Origin: J027 sp965215855
GTDB taxonomy: Bacteria; Chloroflexota; Anaerolineae; Aggregatilineales; J027
Length of the DNA: 64,000 nucleotides
Assembly: GCA_965215855.1 (NCBI GenBank)
Contig: CBDCER010000003.1
Span: forward strand, 2,294,001-2,358,000
Direction: 5' to 3'
The position numbers were made by a program, and so were the translations under genes. Under the pieces are notes generated by a model, which was given only the letters and a program-made list of their open reading frames with translations, made no database searches and was not told the DNA's origin. Positions 1 to 8,730 of the stretch are shown here, one piece after another. The number at the start of each line of letters is the position of its first letter. Positions within the stretch are counted from its first letter, which is position 1.

Positions 1-10
1 CTGATCCTCC

Positions 11-403
11 TTAACTTCGTTCGTGTTCCATCAACAACCGATGCAACTTTAACAAGGTTTTGACGCGTGTCAGCATCACCAGTGGGATAAATGCTCTCGG
101 CAGAAAATCATCTGCCCCAGCATCCATCGCTTTTTGAATATCGCGTTCATCATTCAGTGTGGTGATAACTAGCACCGATGTCAAGGACGTTTGCTGGGCG
201 TTTTTCAGACGTCGGCAAACTTCGATGCCATCCATGCCCGGCATTTTGAGGTCTAAGATCACTAATTGTGGTGGATCCTCAGCGGCCATCCGTAGAGCCT
301 TTTCACCACTGTTGGCACTCGCCAAATCATAACCTGCTAGTTCCAGATGGGTTTCGAGAATCTCTCGATTCATCCAGTTGTCATCAACGATTAAAATATC
401 CAT
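11..403 (-). CDS. Single-domain response regulator (receiver only)
   Basis: A 130-residue stand-alone receiver domain, a phosphorylation-controlled signalling module of two-component systems. The acidic pocket D7-D8 follows the first beta strand, the phosphoacceptor is D51 in LDLKMPGMDG, and the conserved Thr is at T81/T82. The usual Lys-Pro after beta 5 is changed: the segment reads DDFLPRAF, so Lys is Arg103 and the cis-Pro is Ala104, which may alter phosphorylation or output. There is no DNA-binding domain, so it probably acts by protein contact. It lies downstream of sdhB on the same strand but beyond a terminator, so it is likely a separate unit. The partner kinase is not evident. Confidence 0.9.
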   Translation of the reverse strand: MDILIVDDNWMNREILETHLELAGYDLASANSGEKALRMAAEDPPQLVILDLKMPGMDGIEVCRRLKNAQQTSLTSVLVITTLNDERDIQKAMDAGADDFLPRAFIPLVMLTRVKTLLKLHRLLMEHERS

Positions 404-411
404 GTACCCAT

Positions 412-448
412 TCTAAAACAATAGCCCGACGAATAACACCGCCGGGCT
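412..448 (-). terminator. Intrinsic terminator after sdhB
   Basis: Read on the minus strand, AGCCCG and CGGGCT (423-428 and 443-448) form a 6-bp stem, extendable by partial pairing, followed by ATTGTTTTAG. It ends the sdh operon before the receiver gene. Confidence 0.6.
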
Positions 449-470
449 GAATAGTTAGAAAATCAGTGGA

Positions 471-1184
471 TTAGCGCACGCCGCGCTGAATCGCCAGTTT
501 CACCTCGCCAATAGCGCGAGTCACTTCGATCTCACGTGGACAGGCAGGTGTACAGTTGAAAATGGTACGACAGCGCCAGACACCGTTGCCACGTGCCAGA
601 ATATTCAGGCGTTGTTCGGCGGCAGCGTCGCGGCTGTCGAAAATAAACCGATGGGCATTCACGATGGCTGCTGGACCGACGTACTCACCACTGGCCCAGA
701 AGCTCGGACAACTGGTCGTGCAACATGCACATAAAATGCACTTGGTTGTGTCATCGAATTTCGCACGATCTTCGGGGCTTTGGCGTCGTTCGCGCCCATC
801 CTGGGGCACAGCCGTCGCAGCGATGAAGTAGGGCATCACCGAGCGATAGTGTTCAAAGAACGGCTCGAAGTCTGTCACCAGGTCTTTGATAACTTTGAGT
901 CCCAATATCGGCTCGATTTGAATGGGTTTTTCAGTATTCAAAACCTGCAACAACGTTGTGCAGGCCAGCCGGTTGACGCCATTGATCCGCAGCGAGTCTG
1001 AACCGCAGACACCATGAGCGCATGATCGGCGCAAGGTCAACGTGCCATCTTGCTCCCACTTCACACGATGCAGTAGCTCCAGCACGCTATCGGTGGGTTC
1101 CACATCTTTGACTTCATACTCGCCCCAATAGGGCTCTTCATCCTTTTCGGGGTTGAACCGCCGGATACGAAGTTTGATATCCAT
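471..1184 (-). CDS. sdhB: Succinate dehydrogenase iron-sulfur subunit
   Basis: Iron-sulfur subunit (237 aa) of complex II, passing electrons from the flavoprotein to quinone. The 2Fe-2S site is C55, C60, D63 and C75, with the Asp variant as in E. coli SdhB. The C-terminal ferredoxin half has C149, C152, C155 and C159-Pro plus C205, C211 and C215-Pro, the ligand set for the 4Fe-4S and 3Fe-4S clusters. Length and spacing match the family almost residue for residue. It lies 15 bp after sdhA and is the last gene of sdhCD-sdhA-sdhB; an AGGAGC ribosome site precedes the ATG. Confidence 0.97.
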   Translation of the reverse strand: MDIKLRIRRFNPEKDEEPYWGEYEVKDVEPTDSVLELLHRVKWEQDGTLTLRRSCAHGVCGSDSLRINGVNRLACTTLLQVLNTEKPIQIEPILGLKVIKDLVTDFEPFFEHYRSVMPYFIAATAVPQDGRERRQSPEDRAKFDDTTKCILCACCTTSCPSFWASGEYVGPAAIVNAHRFIFDSRDAAAEQRLNILARGNGVWRCRTIFNCTPACPREIEVTRAIGEVKLAIQRGVR

Positions 1185-1199
1185 TCTTCCATCAGCTCC

Positions 1200-2990
1200 T
1201 TAGTACACACGTTCCTTCGGTTCGTAGCCCAACGACAAATCTACCGGGCGATCATAAGCAACGCGAATCCCACCATCTTCGGTAGGATAGGCCATTGTAT
1301 GCGCCAGATAGTTCTCATCATCTCGTTTGGGGAAGTCTTCGCGGCTATGAGCGCCTCGGCTTTCCTTGCGATCTAGGGCACAGGCGGCGGTGATTTCAGC
1401 CGTATCTAGCAAGCAGCCCAATTCCCAGGCTTCTAGTAAATCGGTGTTGAAGCGGCGTCCTCGGTCCTCAATCATCAAGTCTTTATAGAACGTTTCCTTC
1501 AACTCACGCATCTTATCCAAAGCCTCTTGCATAGTCGGCTCTTCGCGGAATACACCAACTTTATCCATCATTTCGGTTTCCATCTGGAGACGGATGGTAT
1601 GCACTTTAGTTTTGCCGTTGCTGCTACGGATACGTTCCAGCTCGGCCACAACCCGGCCAGCAGGATCATCCGGTAGCGGCACGAAGTCCGACTGTTTGCA
1701 GAAGTCGGCCATTTCTAAACCGGATTTGCGTCCGAATACAATCAGATCGGTCAGACTGTTTGTGCCTAGACGGTTCGCACCATGCACGCTGACACAAGCC
1801 ACTTCGCCTGCTGCATATAGGCCGGGGACCACTGTGCCTTTGCCATCGCGGATGACTCGTGCATCAATATCGGTAGGGATGCCACCCATGCCGTAGTGAG
1901 CGGTCGGCGCAACCGGAATCGGGTCTGTGACTGGATCAACGCCAGCGTAGGTCTTGCAGAAATCTAGGATGTCGGGCAGCTTGGTGATGATAAATTCGGC
2001 ATCAATGCGCCGATCTTCACCGGCTTCGGCCAGGAAACGGTTGACAGTTTCGGGCCGTACATCCAGATAGACGTAGGGTTTGCCTTTGACACCACGATTC
2101 TCGCGGACTTCCAGGAAAATGGCACGACTGACCACATCGCGGCTGGCGAGGTCTTTAATGCTAGGTGCATAGCGTTCCATGAAACGCTCGCCTCTGTCAT
2201 TAATCAACACACCACCTTCACCGCGCACGCCCTCAGTAATCAGGACACCGAGGGGATACAATCCGGTTGGATGGAATTGGAAGAATTCCATATCCTCCAG
2301 CGGCAGGCCATTGCGCCACAGAATCGCCGGGCCATCGCCCGTCAAGCTATGGGCATTGCTGGTGGTGGCCCACACCCGGCCCCAGCCACCTGTCGCCCAG
2401 GTGATGGCTTTGGCATGGAATATATGAATGTCGCCCGTGTCGATGCACACCGCTACCACGCCGGCTGGCTTATCGCCATTCATAATCAGATCGACCACAT
2501 GATACTCGTCGAAGAACTCTACTTTTTCCTTGATGCAATTCTGATAGAGTGTTTGCAGAATCATGTGTCCGGTGCGGTCTGCCGAGTGGCACGCCCGCCG
2601 CACGGGTTTGTTGGTTTCGTTGTTGGTGTGGCCGCCGAAACGCCGTTGTGAAATCGTACCGTCAGGATTGCGGTCAAAGGGCAACCCCATCCACTCCAGT
2701 TCGATCACAGCTTCGACGGCTTCTTGGGCCAGGACTCTTGCTGCATTCTGGTCAGCCAGATAATCGCCGCCTTTTACAGTATCGAAAGCATGCCATTCCC
2801 AGCGGTCTTCTTCCAGATTGCCAAGTGCAGCACCGATGCCGCCCTGAGCAGTGCCGGTGTGGCTACGAGTGGGATATAGCTTACTGATAACAGCGGTCTT
2901 CACATGACGACTGGCATACAGCGCCGCCATCAAGCCAGCACCGCCGCCGCCAATCACCACAGCATCAAATTGATGGGTATGAACTTCCAT
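1200..2990 (-). CDS. sdhA: Succinate dehydrogenase flavoprotein subunit
   Basis: Catalytic flavoprotein of complex II, oxidising succinate to fumarate. The N-terminal FAD fold GGGGAG is followed by RSHTGTAQGG, whose His (residue 44 from this start) is the expected covalent FAD attachment site (H45 in E. coli). The substrate-domain signature HGANRLGTNSL is present. In-frame ATGs lie at 2990, 2999 and 3029. I prefer 2990 because it leaves the usual short lead before the FAD strand and has GGAG 12 nt upstream; at 2999 the GGAG is only 3 nt away, and 3029 overlaps sdhC by 11 bp. Middle gene of the sdh operon. Confidence 0.96.
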   Translation of the reverse strand: MEVHTHQFDAVVIGGGGAGLMAALYASRHVKTAVISKLYPTRSHTGTAQGGIGAALGNLEEDRWEWHAFDTVKGGDYLADQNAARVLAQEAVEAVIELEWMGLPFDRNPDGTISQRRFGGHTNNETNKPVRRACHSADRTGHMILQTLYQNCIKEKVEFFDEYHVVDLIMNGDKPAGVVAVCIDTGDIHIFHAKAITWATGGWGRVWATTSNAHSLTGDGPAILWRNGLPLEDMEFFQFHPTGLYPLGVLITEGVRGEGGVLINDRGERFMERYAPSIKDLASRDVVSRAIFLEVRENRGVKGKPYVYLDVRPETVNRFLAEAGEDRRIDAEFIITKLPDILDFCKTYAGVDPVTDPIPVAPTAHYGMGGIPTDIDARVIRDGKGTVVPGLYAAGEVACVSVHGANRLGTNSLTDLIVFGRKSGLEMADFCKQSDFVPLPDDPAGRVVAELERIRSSNGKTKVHTIRLQMETEMMDKVGVFREEPTMQEALDKMRELKETFYKDLMIEDRGRRFNTDLLEAWELGCLLDTAEITAACALDRKESRGAHSREDFPKRDDENYLAHTMAYPTEDGGIRVAYDRPVDLSLGYEPKERVY

Positions 2991-3018
2991 TCGCTTCATT
3001 AACTCCTTTTTCGGGTAT

Positions 3019-4053
3019 TTATCCGCCAAGCCAGAAACTTACGGCGTCTGGAAGCCCGGCTTTATCACGAGCAATGTCCAGTGCAGCTTCTTCGGCTCCA
3101 GCCAGCAAGGCCGCCATGCCAACGATAATGACCAATGCGCCACCGAACACCAAGGCCCAATTCAGCCCCCGGTTGACAATCGGGTTATGGGCATAGTCGT
3201 TGACCACATAGCGCAGTCCATTGAATCCATGCAGCACAATCAGTGCCAGCAATGCCCCATCGTATATGCGCCAAATGGCGACACCGGCCAACAGGTGATT
3301 CCATCTTTCACCGACAAAGACGACTGCCGACCCATCACCAGCGATATTACTCGCATCTGTACCAATGATCGCAGCGTCGGCGGCATTAATGTCGAATACG
3401 CCCGAAATGACGTGCATCATTGCTAAATGGCCGAAGACCAATGGCACAATCAGAACGCCTGACCAGCGCATGAACGACCAGAACCAGATTTCGAGCTGGC
3501 TGGCGCGTTTGGGTGGCGTGTTTTCTTGTTTATCCACGCCGCTGATGAGTGAATAGAGCAAGGATAGGATCAGCCCCGCGCCGATGATGACGATGAAGCC
3601 TAACAAGAATTGTGATTGTGTGCCAATGATGTCACCGATGCTGGCGTAGTCACGATCTTCTGCCCAGAAATCAGCTACATGCCCAGCCATTAAGATGAAG
3701 GTGGGGATCAAAATGATGCCTGTTGCAACAAAGACGTAGGTTGCCGCTTTCTGTTGCAGATGCCACAGATGGGGGCGATAGTCTAGATAGGCAATGCGTA
3801 GTCCATTGAGTGCATGATAGACCACCGCCGCTACCAAGATGAATTCGCCTACTGTGAACAGAGGGTTTTGATATTCCTTGATGGCATCTTCATATAGTTC
3901 GGGATAGAAAGCCGCCCATGACGTATCAATAACGTGCAGGATGACAAACAATACGATCCCTAAACCAGATAGCCGGTGAAATACCCAACTCCACTGACCT
4001 ATTTTGCCACGATACCGCAGCGTTTCGGTAATCGTTGTTACGAGGGTTGCCAT
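3019..4053 (-). CDS. sdhC: Succinate dehydrogenase membrane anchor, SdhC-SdhD-like fusion
   Basis: Membrane cytochrome b subunit of complex II, 344 aa, about three times the length of a single SdhC or SdhD. It has two homologous halves. Residues 1-130 carry the SdhC signature (H26-R27-LSG) and a helix with H80-x-x-NGLR; residues 185-320 carry RWSG and a helix with H275-x-x-NGLR. The duplicated HxxNGLR motifs suggest that two heme-binding or quinone-site anchor modules are joined in one chain through a further hydrophobic stretch (148-170). First gene of the operon, with AGGGAGG 10 nt before the ATG and a promoter upstream. That it is SdhC plus SdhD, rather than a duplicated SdhC, is inference. 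Confidence 0.88.
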   Translation of the reverse strand: MATLVTTITETLRYRGKIGQWSWVFHRLSGLGIVLFVILHVIDTSWAAFYPELYEDAIKEYQNPLFTVGEFILVAAVVYHALNGLRIAYLDYRPHLWHLQQKAATYVFVATGIILIPTFILMAGHVADFWAEDRDYASIGDIIGTQSQFLLGFIVIIGAGLILSLLYSLISGVDKQENTPPKRASQLEIWFWSFMRWSGVLIVPLVFGHLAMMHVISGVFDINAADAAIIGTDASNIAGDGSAVVFVGERWNHLLAGVAIWRIYDGALLALIVLHGFNGLRYVVNDYAHNPIVNRGLNWALVFGGALVIIVGMAALLAGAEEAALDIARDKAGLPDAVSFWLGG

Positions 4054-4124
4054 ATGGCATTAACCTCCCTACGGATATTAACGTTTAACTTACCAGAAAT
4101 TGAGCCGTCGTTAAATTATGCGTG

Positions 4125-4152
4125 ATTATAACGCTCGTGATAGTTTTCGCAA
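4125..4152 (-). promoter_or_regulatory. Probable sigma70-type promoter of the sdh operon
   Basis: On the minus strand TTGCGA (4152-4147) is separated by 16 nt from a perfect TATAAT (4130-4125), about 70 nt upstream of the sdhC start. Confidence 0.5.
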
Positions 4153-4239
4153 AGCATATCGGCTGGCATTTTTGTGACAATTTGGAGAAAATAGAGGGTG
4201 AAGCTGCACAACAAACGTAGTTTCAGGAGCAAATAAAAT

Positions 4240-4548
4240 ATGACTTCACCTACAAAAGAAAATCGCCGTCAGGAATTGGTTCAGGCTTTTATCGAGGCCA
4301 TGGATGTATTCGCGAAAGGGACGATCAGTAGCCGTGGGCTGGCGCTGCAAATCGAGCGCTTGACCACCACCGACGAGTTGAATGAAATGGATGACGATTT
4401 GTTGGTTCATGCGTTTTGGGTTGCCCGCCATCTACTACATCGACCGGCGTGCTGGGCTCCCGGTCCGACTGAGCTGAAGTATGTTTATCACTGTCTGAAG
4501 GGCGAGGAAGAATTTAATCAGGAAGTTGCCGATAGCTTTCGGCAATAA
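4240..4548 (+). CDS. Hypothetical protein, 102 aa
   Basis: A short, soluble, acidic and mostly helical protein that I do not recognise. It has no signal peptide, membrane segment or Cys motif; a WVARHLLHRP segment sits near the middle. AGGAG lies 11 nt before the ATG, and ybaK follows after 11 bp on the same strand, so the two are probably co-transcribed. Codon use resembles its neighbours, which supports a real gene. Confidence 0.7.
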   Translation: MTSPTKENRRQELVQAFIEAMDVFAKGTISSRGLALQIERLTTTDELNEMDDDLLVHAFWVARHLLHRPACWAPGPTELKYVYHCLKGEEEFNQEVADSFRQ

Positions 4549-4559
4549 GCACCGACGTT

Positions 4560-5039
4560 ATGGCGAAAAAACTCAACTCCATGCGGTTTTTGGAACAACA
4601 CCAGATTGACTACGAAGTGTTCGAGTTTGATGATTCTATTCACATTGCCCAGAGGGTTGCGGAGGCTGTTGGTATTCCCGTTGAGGCTGTCTATAAGACG
4701 TTGGTCGTGATGCCCGACGATGGTAAGGGGCGGCGTCCGATGCTGGTGTTGCTCAGTGGTGACCGTTCGCTCAATTTGAAGGCATTGGCGAAAGCGACCA
4801 GTCATAAGAAATTGCGTATGGCAGCACACCAAGAAGCAGAAAAATTGACGGGATTGAAAGTTGGTGGTATCTCGGCTCTGGCGCTGATAGCAAAAAACTG
4901 GCCGGTTTATCTTGACCAACTCGCCACCGAACGTGACCACATTCTCATCAGTGCTGGTCAGCGCGGAATCAATCTACATGTGCCGGTAACCAGATTGATT
5001 CAAGTGTTGAATATACGGGTGGTGGCTTGCACGACATGA
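4560..5039 (+). CDS. ybaK: YbaK/EbsC-type aminoacyl-tRNA deacylase
   Basis: A 159-aa trans-editing hydrolase that clears mischarged tRNA; the family includes Cys-tRNA(Pro) deacylase. The catalytic Lys lies at K46 in VYKTLVV, the position known for E. coli YbaK. The family segments GDRSLNLK, KVGGISAL and ISAGQRG are all present. The length is normal. Which mischarged tRNA it edits cannot be told from sequence. Its stop is one base from the end of the convergent YkgJ-type gene. Confidence 0.92.
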   Translation: MAKKLNSMRFLEQHQIDYEVFEFDDSIHIAQRVAEAVGIPVEAVYKTLVVMPDDGKGRRPMLVLLSGDRSLNLKALAKATSHKKLRMAAHQEAEKLTGLKVGGISALALIAKNWPVYLDQLATERDHILISAGQRGINLHVPVTRLIQVLNIRVVACTT

Positions 5040-5040
5040 G

Positions 5041-5613
5041 TCACCATCCCAATGCTACTTGCAAATGCTCAATCACGTTGTAAATAATGGGGCATATGCC
5101 TACGCCGCCCAGAATATCATCCAAGGTCCATCGGAAATCTGGCGTAAAAACTGGATATGTCCGGCAACTATCCGGGCGGTGTTCATATATGCGGCACAAA
5201 TTCCCTTCTAAGAAAACGCAGGGTTGCTGACGAAAGACGCCCCATTCATCTACCTGGAAAGCCTTCTCGCAGTCAATGATGTGGGTGAGCAGTTGTATGG
5301 CTGGCAGCATAGCCCTCTGTATCAGCCGTTGTGCATCTGCCATAGTGACATATACATTCAACTGGTGGCAGCAATTCGCGCATTGTGTACAATCGATAAC
5401 ATCAACAATCGGCCTGGCAATGGATTCTACCAGCGCATCTAGTTCCGCATCGCTACGCTCGTCCAATTCCACATAGTACCGAAATGCCTCATAATCATTC
5501 CGCTGCTGGGCTGCCTGGGCAATGAAATCCAGGTCAAGAACCAGTGAGTCTGGTAGCTTGTTGGGGAGTGTCGGCATCAATTGTATCGCCTGTTTCACCT
5601 TCGCGGATAACAT
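5041..5613 (-). CDS. YkgJ-family cysteine cluster protein
   Basis: A 190-aa protein with the CxxCxxCC motif (C75, C78, C81, C82) and later Cys residues in QQPCVFL, GNLCRIYEHRPDSCRTYP and GICP. This is the pattern of the YkgJ/UPF0153 family, proposed to bind metal or an Fe-S cluster; function unknown. The ATG at 5613 overlaps the upstream gene by 80 bp. An ATG at 5577 (residue 13) would overlap by 44 bp and may be the true start; neither has a strong ribosome site. The overlap suggests co-transcription with the 429-aa gene. Confidence 0.82.
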   Translation of the reverse strand: MLSAKVKQAIQLMPTLPNKLPDSLVLDLDFIAQAAQQRNDYEAFRYYVELDERSDAELDALVESIARPIVDVIDCTQCANCCHQLNVYVTMADAQRLIQRAMLPAIQLLTHIIDCEKAFQVDEWGVFRQQPCVFLEGNLCRIYEHRPDSCRTYPVFTPDFRWTLDDILGGVGICPIIYNVIEHLQVALGW

Positions 5614-6823
5614 CGGTATTGGTGTTGGACCCTATAGGTGCAGATGATTCGACCTGAGCAGGCAGTAAGGTTGTTTCTGTTTGAAGCTTGACGGCAGGCG
5701 GTGCGTGGTGGTTTTCCTGCAATAAGTGATGCACGGACATTAGTGCATTTTCGGCGTCCGAAAGTTCGGCCACCGCTTTCTCTTGTAAGGCTTTGAGATT
5801 CAATGTTTCGGGCACTTTATCCAAAATGGCTTTCATGGCCGTCAACAAATCGGCTTCGCCTTCAGCTTGTAATGTGTGGTGCAAAGCAGCCAGAACATCT
5901 TCAACCTTCTCGATTTTTTCCTGATCGACAGTTTCTTCAAACCCCAATGTAGACGATGCGGTAGCCAGTAACGACCGGACGCGCTCTAATGTCGAGGCAG
6001 GTTCTTCAGCAGCGGCAATTGTGATCTGGGTTGTGGGTGACGATGTATTGGCTGGTAGAGCAACGTTTGTTATAGATGCGGGAGCGGCCAATGGCAGCGA
6101 TGGGGTGGGGCGTGTGTCGCCGACATCTCCATGACTGATGGTTGATGAAGATTCGGTTGTTGAGATAGGCAACAAAACCGCAAATGCCTGATGTCCGGTG
6201 CGCGTGTTATTTTGTAAACTAAATCGTGTCCGATTGATTTCAAGAAAGTCATTCACCGCAGCAAACTGAATCACGGTATCGCGGTTAGCACTGGCATCCT
6301 GGTTCAGTTTATCTAATATTGCTACTTTACTCTGAAAGCCACCCGCAACGGCAGGCACAAATACAATCCGGAGCCAGACTCCCTCGCGCGGCGATGAGGC
6401 ATCGTTTAGCATAATGTGGCTCAATACCCCGACCTTCTCGGCGATGTTCACTAATAAGAACAGTCCTTCATAAAACGTTTCGGGATGGACCCAAATGGAC
6501 TTTGACTGTTCCATTTTTAGGATGGCACGTTCGCCCAGGAGCGTTAACAACCATTCCGGCAGTTCGGTTAGATTAACTTCTTGAAACGCGGCTGTTGTTG
6601 CTTCGTTGCCCTCGGTTTTCCAGCGCACCAATAATTCCCAGGCCGATACAATATTCATCGCCATATCCAGTTGGCGACGCGCATCGGCCTGATTCTGAGC
6701 GCGGTTTCCTTCATCGCCGGTCAACAGGCGGGTAGTTTCACCCAATAATTCTGAAAGGCGCGGATATAAGTGCTGGCGAACAAAATTCAGGGTTTCCCAA
6801 TTTAAATTGTTATATTCAATCAC
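5534..6823 (-). CDS. Hypothetical protein with a degenerate histidine-kinase-like fold
   Basis: A 429-aa soluble protein not recognised by name. Residues 1-110 look helical. Residues 110-220 run in the order expected of a histidine kinase catalytic domain: a helix like an N-box (FYEGLFLLVNIAEKVG), a long strand region, and an end resembling the last strands (INRTRFSLQNN, then AFAVLLP). The Asn, DxGxG and GxG ATP motifs are absent, so an ATPase is unlikely. Residues 225-300 are Ser/Thr/Pro-rich linker; 300-375 look coiled coil; the tail is disordered. A pseudo-kinase scaffold is inference. It overlaps the YkgJ gene. Confidence 0.72.
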   Translation of the reverse strand: MIEYNNLNWETLNFVRQHLYPRLSELLGETTRLLTGDEGNRAQNQADARRQLDMAMNIVSAWELLVRWKTEGNEATTAAFQEVNLTELPEWLLTLLGERAILKMEQSKSIWVHPETFYEGLFLLVNIAEKVGVLSHIMLNDASSPREGVWLRIVFVPAVAGGFQSKVAILDKLNQDASANRDTVIQFAAVNDFLEINRTRFSLQNNTRTGHQAFAVLLPISTTESSSTISHGDVGDTRPTPSLPLAAPASITNVALPANTSSPTTQITIAAAEEPASTLERVRSLLATASSTLGFEETVDQEKIEKVEDVLAALHHTLQAEGEADLLTAMKAILDKVPETLNLKALQEKAVAELSDAENALMSVHHLLQENHHAPPAVKLQTETTLLPAQVESSAPIGSNTNTDVIREGETGDTIDADTPQQATRLTGS

Positions 6824-7040
6824 CGACTGACTTCCTCCTGAAACGTCGCAGTAAGCACAGATTTTATCTTAATTCAGAGTTCAATCTGGTTCATGTGGCA
6901 CGATTCGACTTTGCTTTAAATATAGTCGAGTTCGTGTTTGGTCACCATTCAGTTTTGTGGTTCTCTTATAACAGAAATGCAAGCCGTTGAGGACTTGCAT
7001 CTATCATGCGTTGCACTGCATGTGGAAATGACGCCAATTG

Positions 7041-7391
7041 TCAGACCATTTCCAGCACTGACTGCGCCTGCACAGTCTGAGCTTCGATATGTTCTCGAAC
7101 AGTACCGAGTGCATTCTGGTACATCTCAATCAAGCTGTGGTCTGTGCCTTTATAACGTCGGAGAGTCTGGATCGCACAAAGATCACAGCCGCGCATGGCG
7201 CGATAACTATCTGTTTCACATTCTAAACAACCATTTAACCGTACCATCATCAACATAAACGCTAATGTTTCCTCATGGGTCTCTGGCAGCGTTTCCACAC
7301 GCTCGACGAGCGACTGCCATTCGGGGCCACGCATCTCGCGTAGCACCACGATCACCTTTCTCGGAAACATAATTTCGTTGGGTGCATACAT
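7041..7391 (-). CDS. Hypothetical protein with two CxxC motifs
   Basis: A 116-aa protein with C55-x-x-C58 (GCLECETD) and C69-x-x-C72 (GCDLCAIQ), spaced like a small zinc-binding knuckle, followed by a basic segment RRYKG and a helical tail. An ORF in the opposite direction overlaps it but is low-complexity and motif-free. The paired Cys motifs favour this strand. The start is uncertain (ATG at 7391 or 7370). Function unknown. Confidence 0.6.
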   Translation of the reverse strand: MYAPNEIMFPRKVIVVLREMRGPEWQSLVERVETLPETHEETLAFMLMMVRLNGCLECETDSYRAMRGCDLCAIQTLRRYKGTDHSLIEMYQNALGTVREHIEAQTVQAQSVLEMV

Positions 7392-7645
7392 ACCTTGAGT
7401 ATCCCTTTCAGTGCGCGTGTCGAGCCTGTTTATAGCATACTTGTTCGATGACAGTTGGCGAATTGTACCACAGTACCAAATCTGGTTATAGTTATGTTTA
7501 TACAGTTTCAGTAAGCATTTGGTGAGAATATAGTTTGACTTATTATGCTTATTCTGGAGCCATTTTTCTGGAATCGGATCAGCCGAACAATGACATCACG
7601 ATCTAAGAATCAGTTATTATGGGGTGTGGAGTTTGTTTGGGGATT

Positions 7646-8719
7646 CTAATCAGGTTTTGCACGTAAGGTGCGAATCACTTGCTGGATCGCCTCTTGATAA
7701 GTTTCATGCTCGGCGTCGGCCACCGTCAGATGCCATTCTGCGACTGCTTCCTCGTTGGCTGGAATTTGCATGACATAGATATGCTCCATCATTTGTGTAT
7801 ATCCGCTGAATCCCTCAAAGTGAACCACGAAAATACAACGATCAGGTGCCTGCTCAACAATCTGGTTACTGACAACACTGTCGGTTTGCAATTCAGCCTG
7901 CCGATTTTCGGCTAATTGCCGCATACCTTCACAGGTTGTGTCGCTCACAGATATTATTCGCCGCAATTGTAGGCGTGTCGGATTTTCGGGAATAGCACCT
8001 GGGTCTGTTTCGATCAGGGTAATTTGTGGAGTCACGCTGCCTGTTTCACTGACTACTACGCTGTTTATATCAGTTTCGACCTGTGCCCACACATCCACAT
8101 CCGGCCAGGTTTCAGCTAGGCGTTCACGTGCTGCCACCCAGTCTGCCGAATTGCTATCGGCCAGCAACCAACTTTCCGGAACCTCAAGTTCAAACTGCCA
8201 GACTGTATCGTTTGCACCAAGCACACGAATGGTTGTCTGGTTAGATGTTTTTGCTTGTTGCTGATTGGTCAGAATCAGCCCTATCACCGTCGCCATGCCG
8301 ATTAAAATGAAGAATGCGGCAATTATCGCCAGCAACCGCCGCCGCCCACGCACTCGCTGTTGGAGTTCCACCGATGACACCAGCGCATCGTCAACCACCA
8401 ATGGCTTCGATTCAGACGGAAACACATAACTTATTTGCGGTTGGGGACGGCTCGCACTCAAACGGGGATATATTCGCACCAGGGCATCGTGCATCTGGCG
8501 AGCAATGGTATGATTGGGTTCCTTCGCCAATGCCTGATACACGCAGTGGCGATATTCTTGCAAATCCGGCGTCACATGAGCCAACCACAACCATACTTCT
8601 GCGTTTACCGGCTCGCTTTGCACTGCCCGTCGCAGATAACTCAACGCATCGGCTTTATTGCCAGCCTGGGCTAGTTGTACGCCCATTTGAGCGTTCGGTA
8701 AAGGATGTGCATGTGCCAT
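7646..8719 (-). CDS. Membrane-anchored TPR-like protein
   Basis: A 357-aa protein from this start. Residues 8-85 form two or three TPR-like helical repeats (AGNKADALSYLRRAVQSEP). A single membrane helix lies at about 128-151, and an extracytoplasmic beta-rich domain follows. Hence cytoplasmic TPR inside and a soluble domain outside, a common design for scaffold or sensory proteins. An ATG at 8746 would overlap the upstream reductase gene by 16 bp; 8719 leaves an 11-bp gap and starts just before the first repeat. Function unknown. Confidence 0.75.
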   Translation of the reverse strand: MAHAHPLPNAQMGVQLAQAGNKADALSYLRRAVQSEPVNAEVWLWLAHVTPDLQEYRHCVYQALAKEPNHTIARQMHDALVRIYPRLSASRPQPQISYVFPSESKPLVVDDALVSSVELQQRVRGRRRLLAIIAAFFILIGMATVIGLILTNQQQAKTSNQTTIRVLGANDTVWQFELEVPESWLLADSNSADWVAARERLAETWPDVDVWAQVETDINSVVVSETGSVTPQITLIETDPGAIPENPTRLQLRRIISVSDTTCEGMRQLAENRQAELQTDSVVSNQIVEQAPDRCIFVVHFEGFSGYTQMMEHIYVMQIPANEEAVAEWHLTVADAEHETYQEAIQQVIRTLRAKPD

Positions 8720-8730
8720 ACCTATTCTTA

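Noticed and set aside
6938..7258. Plus-strand frame of 106 aa
   Set aside because: It lies over the minus-strand gene with two CxxC motifs, and its own sequence shows no domain or ribosome site.
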